From an uncultured Acetatifactor sp. (GTDB lineage Bacteria > Bacillota > Clostridia > Lachnospirales > Lachnospiraceae), in the NCBI GenBank assembly GCA_910586835.1, contig CAJUJU010000028.1, positions 1 through 44,536 on the forward strand: a stretch of 44,536 nucleotides of DNA. Direction: 5' to 3'. Below, one piece after another: positions 31,020-39,323 of this stretch. A program made the position numbers and the translations under genes. Each line of letters opens with the position of its first letter. Positions within the stretch are counted from its first letter, which is position 1. The notes beneath the pieces are model-generated. The model had not been told where the DNA came from. It worked only from the letters and a program-made list of their open reading frames with translations, and ran no database searches.

Positions 31020-32741
31020 CTATACCGCTCCATTCAGCACCGTTTCAAATTCCTGGGGGGACAGGGGCTTGCTGAACAGATACCCCTGAATCACATCGCA
31101 GCCTATGGCATGAAGATATTCATATTGCTGGGCCTCTTCCACACCCTCCGCGATGGACTCAAAGCCCAGGGACTTCACCATATTGATGATGGATTCCGTG
31201 ATCACCCGTGTGGCCGAGTCCGTCATCACCGTGTCGATAAAGGACTTGTCTATCTTCAGCGTATCAATGGGCAGCTTCTTCAGATAGGAAAGAGAAGAAA
31301 AACCCGTGCCGAAATCATCCAGGGAAATCCGGATCCCATACCCTCTCAGTACCTTCAGTCTCTCTGACACCGCCCGGAAATCGTCGATCAAAACGCTCTC
31401 CGTGATCTCCAGCTCAATCTCGGAGGGACTTACCTGATACCGTTTCAGCACCTCCACCAGAGAGTCCACAAAGTCTCCCCTCTTGTACTGCAGCGCCGAA
31501 ATATTGATGGACATGATAAAAGGAAAGCCAAACTGCTTCCGCCATGCCGCATACTGTTTGACGCTCTCCTCCACCACCCAGCTTCCGATGGTGATGATGG
31601 AGCCGTTCTTTTCCGCCACGGGAATAAAGGTGGCGGGACTGATCAGCCGGGAGTCTTCATCCTTCCACCGGATCAGGGCCTCCACGCCTCTGAGCCGCCT
31701 GTTTCCGGCGTAATACTGCGGCTGATAACACATATAAAAATCCCGGTTAAAAACTGCCTTTTTCAGCTTGTTCTCCAGCTCGATGGAATCCAGAAAATCG
31801 GTGAGCACAGGCGTATCAAAATACTGCAGCATGTTCTTTCCCTGGTTCTTGCATTTGAACACAACGATCTCCGCGCAGTTAATCAGCTCCAGTGCAGACC
31901 TGGAGGCCTGGGGATACTCCGCAACGCCGATGCTTACCGTAATATGAATGTCCTGTCCGCTGCTGATGTGAAACGCATCCTTTGTCCGGTTCAGGATAGC
32001 CTTGTAGATGGAATCTACATTCCTGTTTCCGGAGGGTTCAAAAATGGCCACACAGAACACGTCGGTGTGCAGATGACAGGCGATCACGTTGTCCTCACAG
32101 ATTTCCTTCAGAAAGAGGCCGAACTGCTGTACCAGCTCGTCCCCCACAATGATTCCCAACCCGTCATTGACCTTTCTGAACTCGTCGATATCAATGATCA
32201 TGACGCTGACCACGCTGTTCTTTTCCCCGGCGTTTCTGACATATTCGCTCAGCAGCCGCACGAAGTAATTGCGGTTGTACAGACCTGTCAGGCCGTCGTA
32301 ATAGGCCATGAAGGTCAGCTCTTCATTCTGGGATTTAAGTCTGGTGACATTGTAGATACAAATCACCTTATCCGTAGGATTGTGCTCTCTGTCATAATAG
32401 ACCTGGGTGCGAAACTGCAGCCATACCTTTTTTCCCCGCAGCCGGCACTCCGCAGACCCGGATTCTTCCCCCAGCTTTTCCAGGAACAGAACCTCTCTCA
32501 GAGAAAGAACATACTGCTCTTCCACCACATCCAGAATCTTTGAGAAATCCTTCGTCTCCCGCACCTCAAAGTCAAAGAATTCACGCCACTGTCCCAGCGC
32601 AGAAAGCTGCTTCTTCTCAAGGGAACAGTAGAGAAATGCACCCTCGGCCGATTCACAGACCTTTGTGTACATCCTCTCCCGCTCCGTCAGTTTCTGGTTC
32701 ATCGCCTTCAACAGATCCAGTTGATAGTGCAATTCATTCAT
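31020..32741 (-). CDS. PAS-GGDEF-EAL protein, likely c-di-GMP phosphodiesterase
   Basis: A 573-residue cytosolic protein. An N-terminal coiled start and PAS-like domain (about 25-135) are followed by a GGDEF domain (about 140-310) and an EAL domain (about 318-570). The GGDEF signature is degenerate: HTDVF at 225-229 replaces GG[DE]EF, so cyclase activity is unlikely. The EAL domain keeps E354 (EALIR), DDFGTG (475-480), K496 and E532 (AEGVE), so it should hydrolyse c-di-GMP. The GGDEF remnant may bind GTP as a regulator. GAGGAG lies 9 bases before the ATG. Confidence 0.9.
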   Translation of the reverse strand: MNELHYQLDLLKAMNQKLTERERMYTKVCESAEGAFLYCSLEKKQLSALGQWREFFDFEVRETKDFSKILDVVEEQYVLSLREVLFLEKLGEESGSAECRLRGKKVWLQFRTQVYYDREHNPTDKVICIYNVTRLKSQNEELTFMAYYDGLTGLYNRNYFVRLLSEYVRNAGEKNSVVSVMIIDIDEFRKVNDGLGIIVGDELVQQFGLFLKEICEDNVIACHLHTDVFCVAIFEPSGNRNVDSIYKAILNRTKDAFHISSGQDIHITVSIGVAEYPQASRSALELINCAEIVVFKCKNQGKNMLQYFDTPVLTDFLDSIELENKLKKAVFNRDFYMCYQPQYYAGNRRLRGVEALIRWKDEDSRLISPATFIPVAEKNGSIITIGSWVVEESVKQYAAWRKQFGFPFIMSINISALQYKRGDFVDSLVEVLKRYQVSPSEIELEITESVLIDDFRAVSERLKVLRGYGIRISLDDFGTGFSSLSYLKKLPIDTLKIDKSFIDTVMTDSATRVITESIINMVKSLGFESIAEGVEEAQQYEYLHAIGCDVIQGYLFSKPLSPQEFETVLNGAV

Positions 32742-32790
32742 AAGACTGCTCTCCTCAACGCATATTGCATTCCTTAAGGTGCTGCAGAAA

Positions 32791-33879
32791 TTATTCTTTT
32801 GCCGTGATATAGCCCTGGGCCTTCAGCAGCTCGGCACAGAGAACCGCTCCGCCTGCCGCGCCTCTCACGGTATTGTGGGACAGTCCCACAAACTTATAAT
32901 CGTAGACCGTATCCTCCCTCAGCCTTCCGACGCTGATTCCCATACCGTTCTCATAATCCACGTCAAGAGCCACCTGGGGTCTGTTGTCCTCCTCCAGGTA
33001 CTGGATAAACTGCTTGGGTGCGCTGGGAAGTCCCAGTCTCTGGGGTTCGCCGGAAAATTCCCGAAGCTTTGCGATCAGCTGTTCTTTGGAGGGCTTTCCT
33101 GCAAACCGGACAAACACTGCGGCAGTGTGGCCGTTGAGCACGGGAACGCGGATGCACTGACAGGTGATCACAGGTTCCGCCGCGGGAACAATGACGCCGT
33201 TTTCAATCCGTCCCCAGATCCGCAGGGGCTCCTTCTCGCTCTTCTCCTCCTCGCCGCCGATGAAAGGAATGATATTGCCTTCCATCTCCGGCCAGTCCTG
33301 AAAGGTCTTCCCCGCTCCGGAGATCGCCTGATAAGTGGTGGCAACCACCTCCACCGGCTCAAACTCCATCCACGCGGTGAGCACCGGCGCATAGCTCTGA
33401 ATAGAACAGTTGGGCTTTACCGCCACAAATCCTCTCTGTGTGCCCAGACGTTTCCTCTGGAACTCGATCACCTTCATATGGTCGGGATTGATCTCCGGAA
33501 CCACCATGGGCACGTCCGGCGTCCAGCGGTGGGCGCTGTTGTTGGATACCACGGGGGTCTCGGTCCTGGCATAATCCTCCTCGATCTTCTTGATCTCCTC
33601 CTTGGACATATCCACGGCACTGAACACAAAATCCACCTGCGAGGCAACCTTCTCCACCTCGTTGACGTTCATGACCACAAGCTTTTTTACAGCCTCCGGC
33701 ATGGGGGAAGTCATCTTCCACCTGCCGGAGATGGCCTCCTCATAGGTTTTTCCCGCGGAACGGGGGCTGGCCGCGATAGTCGTCACCTCAAACCAGGGAT
33801 GATTCTCCAGCAGAGAAATAAACCGCTGTCCCACCATGCCTGTTCCGCCCAGAATACCAACCTTCAGTTTTTCACTCAT
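32791..33879 (-). CDS. asd: Aspartate-semialdehyde dehydrogenase
   Basis: A 362-residue enzyme that reduces aspartyl phosphate to aspartate semialdehyde for lysine, threonine, methionine and diaminopimelate synthesis. NADP-binding GILGGTGMVGQRF (8-20), the catalytic cysteine C158 in VKPNCSIQ, R244 and H251 (LNGHT) are visible. The longer sequence with PFIGGEEEKSEKE resembles the archaeal/fungal branch, which is common in Clostridia. The ATG overlaps the argH stop by 4 bases, so argH and asd are translationally coupled. Confidence 0.93.
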   Translation of the reverse strand: MSEKLKVGILGGTGMVGQRFISLLENHPWFEVTTIAASPRSAGKTYEEAISGRWKMTSPMPEAVKKLVVMNVNEVEKVASQVDFVFSAVDMSKEEIKKIEEDYARTETPVVSNNSAHRWTPDVPMVVPEINPDHMKVIEFQRKRLGTQRGFVAVKPNCSIQSYAPVLTAWMEFEPVEVVATTYQAISGAGKTFQDWPEMEGNIIPFIGGEEEKSEKEPLRIWGRIENGVIVPAAEPVITCQCIRVPVLNGHTAAVFVRFAGKPSKEQLIAKLREFSGEPQRLGLPSAPKQFIQYLEEDNRPQVALDVDYENGMGISVGRLREDTVYDYKFVGLSHNTVRGAAGGAVLCAELLKAQGYITAKE

Positions 33880-35297
33880 TTTCTGATCTCCTCTCTCTGA
33901 TCCGCCCTTCCAATCCCGGCTTCCCTCAAATATGTCCTGTACTCCTCCATCGCCTGTTTCATCACTTCCGGCCCGGGGGCTCCCATGGTCAGACGCTTTT
34001 CCACACAGGTCTTCAAGGAGACGGCGTCATAGATATCTTCTTCAAATTTTTCGCTGATGCCCTTAAGCTCCTCCAGAGACAGTCTGTCGATGGAGGTGTT
34101 TTTCTCCAGGCAGTAAAGCACCAGGCCTCCGACAATGCCGTGGGCATCCCGGAAGGGTACGCCCTTTCCCACCAGATAGTCCGCCGCGTCCGTTGCGTTT
34201 GTAAAGCCGTTCACCGCGCTCTGTGCCATGCGCTCCTTCCGGAATTTCATGGTGTGCAGCATCCCCGTAAACAAGGTCAGACAATCCCGCACCGTATCCA
34301 TGGCGTCAAAGGCAACCTCCTTATCCTCCTGCATATCCTTATTATATGCGAGAGGGAGACCCTTCATGGTGGTGAGCAGAGAGACCAGCGCTCCGTAGAC
34401 TCTCCCCGTCTTCCCCCTGACCAGCTCCGCGATATCAGGGTTCTTTTTCTGGGGCATGATGCTGCTCCCGGTGGAATAGGCGTCGTCCAGTTCCACAAAC
34501 TGATATTCGTTGGAGTTCCAGATGATAATCTCCTCGCTGAATCGGCTCAGATGCATCATCACCGTGGTCAGGGCCGACAGATATTCAATCAGATAATCCC
34601 GATCCGACACGGAGTCCATACTGTTCAAGGTAGGTCCGTAAAAGCCCAGAAGTTCCGCCGTGTATTCCCGGTCCAGGGGATAGGTTGTCCCCGCCAGGGC
34701 TCCCGCCCCCAGAGGACAGTAATTCATCCTGTCATGGATATCCGCCATCCGCTGCCTGTCCCGCTTGAACATCTCGAAATATGCCCCGTAATGATGGGCC
34801 AGGGTGATGGGCTGCGCCTTCTGCAGATGGGTAAAGCCCGGCATATAGGTCTCCAGGTTTTCCTCCATGGCGGAGAGGATCACTTCAAGCAGCTCCTTCA
34901 GCAGTCCGTCCGTCTCCTGCACCCTGCTTCTGGTGTACAGACGCATGTCAAGAGCCACCTGGTCGTTGCGGCTCCTTCCCGTGTGCAGCTTTTTCCCCGC
35001 CTCTCCGATCCGCTCCGTGAGAACGCCCTCCACAAAGCTGTGTATATCCTCGTATTTTTCCTCGTCGATGATAAGCCTTCCGGCCTCCACATCCCCAAGG
35101 ATCCCCTTCAGTCCCTCTGTGATGGAGGTCTTCTCCTCCTGCGTCAGGATTCCCTGCCGTGCCAGCATATCAGCATGTGCAATGCTCCCCTGAATATCCT
35201 GGGGGAGCAGCCTTCTGTCAAATCCTATGGACGCATTGAACTCATATACCGTCCGGTCCGTCTCCTTCGTAAAACGGCCGCCCCACAGCTGTGCCAT
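33876..35297 (-). CDS. argH: Argininosuccinate lyase
   Basis: A 473-residue enzyme, last step of arginine synthesis, splitting argininosuccinate into arginine and fumarate. Hallmarks: GRSRNDQ (108-114), FTHLQKAQP (155-163) and the flexible loop signature GSSIMPQKKNPD (277-288, catalytic S279). The frame is open 42 codons upstream, but AGGAG 8 bases before 35297 and the family N-terminus MAQLWGGRF fix the start. A weak minus-strand promoter (TTATGG at 35376-35371, 17 bases, TAAAAT at 35353-35348) may serve argH and asd. argG is not adjacent. Confidence 0.95.
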   Translation of the reverse strand: MAQLWGGRFTKETDRTVYEFNASIGFDRRLLPQDIQGSIAHADMLARQGILTQEEKTSITEGLKGILGDVEAGRLIIDEEKYEDIHSFVEGVLTERIGEAGKKLHTGRSRNDQVALDMRLYTRSRVQETDGLLKELLEVILSAMEENLETYMPGFTHLQKAQPITLAHHYGAYFEMFKRDRQRMADIHDRMNYCPLGAGALAGTTYPLDREYTAELLGFYGPTLNSMDSVSDRDYLIEYLSALTTVMMHLSRFSEEIIIWNSNEYQFVELDDAYSTGSSIMPQKKNPDIAELVRGKTGRVYGALVSLLTTMKGLPLAYNKDMQEDKEVAFDAMDTVRDCLTLFTGMLHTMKFRKERMAQSAVNGFTNATDAADYLVGKGVPFRDAHGIVGGLVLYCLEKNTSIDRLSLEELKGISEKFEEDIYDAVSLKTCVEKRLTMGAPGPEVMKQAMEEYRTYLREAGIGRADQREEIRK

Positions 35298-35409
35298 ATG
35301 TATTGCTCCTTTCGGGCCGCCCCCGGGGCGCCCTGTTATGTCCTTCCATTTTAGCTTAACCTTGATATTACCATAAACCCTGGTGTTATGCAAGCCATGT
35401 AACCTCTTT

Positions 35410-35438
35410 TTGTCCCCAGACATATCTTACTGTAAAAC
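35410..35438 (+). promoter_or_regulatory. Possible promoter of the NitT/TauT-type ABC genes
   Basis: TTGTCC (35410-35415), 17-base spacer, TAAAAC (35433-35438), 19 bases before the start codon. Matches are moderate. Confidence 0.35.
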
Positions 35439-35457
35439 AGTGAAGGAATGGCATTCT

Positions 35458-36225
35458 ATGCAAAACATTCTGGAGTTGAAAAATATCGGCTATTCCTACC
35501 ACAGTCTCCACGGTGAGACCCGGGCTCTGGAGAATATCTCCTTCGGCGTGGGCGAGGGAGAATTCGTGGCCATCGTAGGCCCCAGCGGCTGCGGAAAGTC
35601 CACCCTCCTCTCCATCATTGCCGGACTGCTGGCCCCGGAACAGGGAACGATCCTGGTAAACAATCCGGACGGCAGCCTGAATTACCCCAAGGTAGGCTAT
35701 ATGCTCCAGAGAGACCATCTCTTTGAGTGGCGCAGCATCTACCGCAACGTTACCCTGGGACTGGAGCTCCACAATCTGCTCACCCCCGAAAGACTGCGGA
35801 CGGTAGACCGGCTTCTGATGGAATACGGCCTTGACAGGTTCCGGGACAAACGCCCCAGCGAGCTTTCCGGGGGTATGAAACAGCGGGCAGCCCTGATCCG
35901 CACCCTGGCCCTGGAGCCCCAGCTGCTGCTCCTGGATGAGCCCTTCAGCGCCCTGGATTATCAGACGAGGCTTATGGTTTCCGACGACATCTGCAGACTC
36001 ATCCGCGCCGCCGGCAAGACCATGATTATCATCACCCACGATCTGTCGGAGGCCATCAGCCTGGCGGACAGAATCATTGTGCTGTCCGGCCGCCCTGCCA
36101 GGGTAAAGAAGGAAATGCCCATAAAGCTCACACTCACGGACGATACCCCTCTTGCAGCCAGAAATGCGCCGGAATTTCAGACTCTGTTCAACAGGCTATG
36201 GGAGGATTTGACAGATGAAAACTAA
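35458..36225 (+). CDS. ABC transporter ATP-binding protein, NitT/TauT type
   Basis: A 255-residue ATPase of an importer for nitrate, sulfonate, taurine or a similar small anion, or thiamin-precursor-like compound. Walker A GPSGCGKST (41-49), the Q-loop in YMLQRDHLF, signature LSGGMKQR, Walker B LLLLDEPFSALD and the H-loop in ITHDLSEA are intact. The frame extends 25 codons upstream, but AAGGA about 10 bases before 35458 and the family N-terminus MQNILELKNI support this start. It overlaps the permease gene by 11 bases. No binding protein gene lies nearby. Confidence 0.88.
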   Translation: MQNILELKNIGYSYHSLHGETRALENISFGVGEGEFVAIVGPSGCGKSTLLSIIAGLLAPEQGTILVNNPDGSLNYPKVGYMLQRDHLFEWRSIYRNVTLGLELHNLLTPERLRTVDRLLMEYGLDRFRDKRPSELSGGMKQRAALIRTLALEPQLLLLDEPFSALDYQTRLMVSDDICRLIRAAGKTMIIITHDLSEAISLADRIIVLSGRPARVKKEMPIKLTLTDDTPLAARNAPEFQTLFNRLWEDLTDEN

Positions 36226-37030
36226 ACGAAATCAGGAATTGACAAAGCAGGAGGAATTTGTCCGCGACCACAGACGCCATCACCATCAGGTATCGGCCTG
36301 GCGCTTTATCATCTTTGCCCTGTTTCTGGCCCTTTGGGAGATAAGCGCCGCCCTGGGCTGGATCGACAGCTTCTTTTTTGCAAGTCCCAGCCGGGTCGTG
36401 CTGTGCCTCATGGATCAGTTCCGCAGCAACAACATGCTGACCCACATCGGCATCACGCTCTTTGAGACAGTGGTCAGCTTTTTTCTGGTGATCCTGTTCA
36501 GCCTGCTGACCGCAACTCTGCTGTGGTACTCCCCAAAACTCTCCGAGATCCTGGAGCCCTATCTGGTGGTCTTGAACAGTCTGCCGAAATCGGCCCTGGC
36601 TCCGCTCTTCATCGTCTGGCTGGGCACCGGGGCAACCACCATCATCGTGGCCGGTATCTCCGTTGCGGTCTTCGGCTCCGTCATCAGTCTGTACACGGGC
36701 TTTCAGCAGGTGGATGCGGAAAAGGTCACTCTGATCTATACCCTGGGCGGCAGAAAGCGGGACGCCTTCTTCAAGGTGGTTCTACCCGGCTCCCTGCCTG
36801 TGCTGCTGAGCACGGCCAAGGTAAATATCGGCCTGGCCCTGGTGGGCGTCATCATCGGTGAATTTCTGGCCGCCAGGCGGGGACTTGGCTACCTTATCAT
36901 CTACGGCTCCCAGGTATTTCGGCTGGACATGGTCATCACCGGCATCATTGTGCTCTGCATCATCGCGCTGGTCTTCTACAAATCCATCCAGCTCATGGAG
37001 CATCAGATCAAAAAGGAATTTAAAATGTAA
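36215..37030 (+). CDS. ABC transporter permease, NitT/TauT type
   Basis: A 271-residue inner-membrane permease with about six hydrophobic spans (first at 30-48) and the EAA-like loop near 160-190 (TLGGRKRDAFFKVVLPGSLP), as in SsuC/TauC/NrtB. It starts within the ATPase gene (11-base overlap) with GGAGG upstream, so the two are coupled. Substrate cannot be told: the periplasmic or lipoprotein component, which decides specificity, is absent from both sides. Confidence 0.88.
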   Translation: MKTKRNQELTKQEEFVRDHRRHHHQVSAWRFIIFALFLALWEISAALGWIDSFFFASPSRVVLCLMDQFRSNNMLTHIGITLFETVVSFFLVILFSLLTATLLWYSPKLSEILEPYLVVLNSLPKSALAPLFIVWLGTGATTIIVAGISVAVFGSVISLYTGFQQVDAEKVTLIYTLGGRKRDAFFKVVLPGSLPVLLSTAKVNIGLALVGVIIGEFLAARRGLGYLIIYGSQVFRLDMVITGIIVLCIIALVFYKSIQLMEHQIKKEFKM

Positions 37031-37039
37031 CAAAATCAA

Positions 37040-37069
37040 AAGGCCCAAAAGCAATTGCTTTCAGGCCTT
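37040..37069 (-). terminator. Terminator of tRNA-Thr
   Basis: AAGGCC (minus, 37069-37064) pairs with GGCCTT (37045-37040) around a second palindrome AAAGCAATTGCTTT. On the minus strand it is followed by TTGATTTTG, so it ends the tRNA transcript; it may also limit the converging permease transcript. Confidence 0.6.
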
Positions 37070-37080
37070 ACATAAACCGC

Positions 37081-37153
37081 AGCTGAAAATGGGACTCGAA
37101 CCCACGACCCCTTCATTACGAGTGAAGTGCTCTACCAACTGAGCTATTTCAGC
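37081..37153 (-). tRNA. tRNA-Thr (anticodon CGT)
   Basis: A 73-base cloverleaf on the minus strand: acceptor GCTGAAA/TTTCAGC with discriminator T, D arm GCTC...GAGC, anticodon stem CTTCA/TGAAG with loop CTCGTAA, and T arm GTGGG-TTCGAGT-CCCAT. The CCA end is not encoded. A strong promoter lies upstream. No sign of an integrated element at its 3' end. Confidence 0.95.
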
Positions 37154-37187
37154 GCACATCAGCCGCACGTCACATGCGACTAAATGT

Positions 37188-37216
37188 ATTATATCGGTTC
37201 TCTGCACATTTTTCAA
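37188..37216 (-). promoter_or_regulatory. Promoter of tRNA-Thr
   Basis: On the minus strand: TTGAAA (37216-37211), 17-base spacer, consensus TATAAT (37193-37188), 35 bases before the tRNA 5' end. Confidence 0.8.
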
Positions 37217-37255
37217 CCACTATTTTTGTTTTTTCTTTCGTACAATCCTGCAATC

Positions 37256-38215
37256 CTATCTGGCCCCTTTGTCATAGATTTCCCCCAACGCCCTGGGTGC
37301 GCCGTTCTGTCCGGAGAAAAAGACAAGCAGCAGCAAGGTCAGCGCATAGGGCAGGATCATCACCAGATCCTGGTAGGCGCTGGGCATCTGCAGTACCTGA
37401 ACCAGACGATAGCCTCCCGACCTGGCAAAGCCGAATAACAGGCAGGCTCCCAGCGTGGGCAGAATACGCCAGTTTCCGAAGATCAGCGCGGCGATGGCCA
37501 GATAGCCGTAGCCCACATAAATACTGGCGGAAAAATTTGCCGAGATAGAGTAGGCAAAGCAGATTCCGCCCAACCCGGACAGCGCTCCGCAGAGCAGGAT
37601 AGCGGCCAGACGAATCCGGCCAACCTCCCGGCCCGCCGCGTCCACCGCGTGGGGATTGTCGCCGCAGGCCCGCAGATGCATGCCGAAGCGGGTTTTGTAC
37701 ATCACAAACCAGGCGGCCAGGGAGACGGCAACGATAATGAGCTCAAAGGGATACAGGTTGGTAAAGACGGCGCCCAGCACGGGAATCCGGGAAATGCCCG
37801 GAACCGTGATCCGTGAGGATACCGACAGCACAAACTTGTCCGAAGTTGCGCCGAAAAGCACCCGGTTCAAAAGCTTTGTCAGATAGGCGGTCAGCGCCAT
37901 GGCCATAATGTTTATCACCACACCGCTGATGACCTGGTTTGCCCTGAACTTCAGACACAGCAGCGCATGCAGCAGGGCAAAGAGAGCCCCTCCCACCGCC
38001 GCAAACAGCATTGCAATGTAAAAGGGAACCGGAGAATTCCCGCCGAAGAACCCGGATACCAGAACAGCCACAAGCGCTCCCGTAAACGCGCCGAACCCCT
38101 GCAGCCCTTCCACGGCAAGCATGGTCACACCTGATTTTTCACAGTAAATGCCGCCGATGGCCATGATAAACAACGGAAGCGCAAAGGATAATCCGTCAAT
38201 GATAATGATATCCAT
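37256..38215 (-). CDS. BMP-type ABC importer permease 2 (nucleoside type)
   Basis: A 319-residue membrane protein with about ten hydrophobic segments, of the branched-chain-like permease family used by BMP-type nucleoside importers (NupQ/YufQ type). The block GMHLRACGDNPHAVDAAGREVGRIR is the family's cytoplasmic loop (about 177-201). It follows the first permease with a single-base gap, so the two are strictly co-expressed, and it is the last gene of the importer operon. Confidence 0.87.
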   Translation of the reverse strand: MDIIIIDGLSFALPLFIMAIGGIYCEKSGVTMLAVEGLQGFGAFTGALVAVLVSGFFGGNSPVPFYIAMLFAAVGGALFALLHALLCLKFRANQVISGVVINIMAMALTAYLTKLLNRVLFGATSDKFVLSVSSRITVPGISRIPVLGAVFTNLYPFELIIVAVSLAAWFVMYKTRFGMHLRACGDNPHAVDAAGREVGRIRLAAILLCGALSGLGGICFAYSISANFSASIYVGYGYLAIAALIFGNWRILPTLGACLLFGFARSGGYRLVQVLQMPSAYQDLVMILPYALTLLLLVFFSGQNGAPRALGEIYDKGAR

Positions 38216-38216
38216 T

Positions 38217-39323
38217 CTACTTCTCCTCCTTTCCGCCGGATGCTTTTTCCCTCTCCCGCTTTTCCAGTCTGTGCTTCAGATATACGTTGCAGGCGCTGAA
38301 CAGCAGGATAATTCCTGTGATGACCGAGGCGATTTCCGAATCCACGCCGGCCCTGGACTTCATGTAGGTGCTTCCCTTCCCCATCAGGCTGATGAGCATG
38401 GTGGAAAAGATAATGCCGAAGGGATTATTGTTTCCCAGAAGAGATACCGCGATGGCGTCAAAGCCCGTACTCAAAAGCACCTTTGGCTGAATGGAACCCA
38501 CATAGCCCAGGTAGTAGGTGACACCCGCCAGCCCCGCCAGGACGCCGGAGATGGTCATGGAGGTCACCATGCACTTTCCCACCTGGATGCCGGCATATCT
38601 GGCAGCGCTTCTGGAACAGCCCACCGCCTTCAGCTCATAGCCCAGCCTGGTCTTTTCAAACAGCACCCACACCAGAATGACCGCCAGCCCGGCCATGAGG
38701 ATACCCAGCGGAATATCCAGCTTCTGTCCTCCCACAAGGGTGTCCATCAGTGTCAGCCTGGACGCCGCGGAGATTTCCACGGACTGTCTGGACACCGGAT
38801 CCACATAGCTGCTGTTGATAAAAAAGCTTACCACATACTGAATCATATAGTTCAGCATGATGGAGGAAACCACCTCGTTGATATTGAAGCGATACTTCAG
38901 AAAACCGATCAGCGCACCCGTCAAGCCTCCCGCAGCCATGCCGATGAGAAGAACCAGGGGCTTTGCCAGCACGGCTCCCAGACCGCTGTACCCCACCAGC
39001 ACCGTAGCCGTGAAACCGGCGGCCAGCATCTGTCCTGACACGCCGATGTTAAACAGCCCGGCCCGCAGTGCCACCGCAACCGCCAGGGCCGCAAAAATCA
39101 TGGGAGTGAAATAATTCACATAGCTGAAAAAATCCGTCAGCATACTTTTGTAGTTTGCATAAGACGCCTTGGGGGCAAGGCCGCTTCCCTGCAGAAGCGC
39201 GTAATAGGCCTGAAAAGGGTTGCTGCCTGTCGCCGTTATGATGACGCCGCCCGCAACCAGACTGCACAAAATGGCAAAGAGAGGAATTTTTACGGTATTC
39301 CAGAACTTCCTTCTTTTTTTCAT
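38217..39323 (-). CDS. BMP-type ABC importer permease 1 (nucleoside type)
   Basis: A 368-residue permease, NupP/YufP-like, with a basic N-terminal stretch (KKRRKFWNTVK) and about nine hydrophobic segments. The cytoplasmic loop GYELKAVGCSRSAARYAGIQ (about 222-241) mirrors that of its partner. Its start overlaps the ATPase stop by 4 bases. Together the two permeases form a heterodimeric channel, probably for purine or pyrimidine nucleosides. Confidence 0.87.
   Translation of the reverse strand: MKKRRKFWNTVKIPLFAILCSLVAGGVIITATGSNPFQAYYALLQGSGLAPKASYANYKSMLTDFFSYVNYFTPMIFAALAVAVALRAGLFNIGVSGQMLAAGFTATVLVGYSGLGAVLAKPLVLLIGMAAGGLTGALIGFLKYRFNINEVVSSIMLNYMIQYVVSFFINSSYVDPVSRQSVEISAASRLTLMDTLVGGQKLDIPLGILMAGLAVILVWVLFEKTRLGYELKAVGCSRSAARYAGIQVGKCMVTSMTISGVLAGLAGVTYYLGYVGSIQPKVLLSTGFDAIAVSLLGNNNPFGIIFSTMLISLMGKGSTYMKSRAGVDSEIASVITGIILLFSACNVYLKHRLEKREREKASGGKEEK

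Noticed and set aside
35298..35457. T-box or arginine riboswitch before argH
   Set aside because: No T-box consensus, specifier stem or terminator/antiterminator pair can be recognised in the short gap.
37081..37153. tRNA-Thr as integration site of the island
   Set aside because: The island is about 29 kb away and no repeated tRNA 3' end is visible near it.
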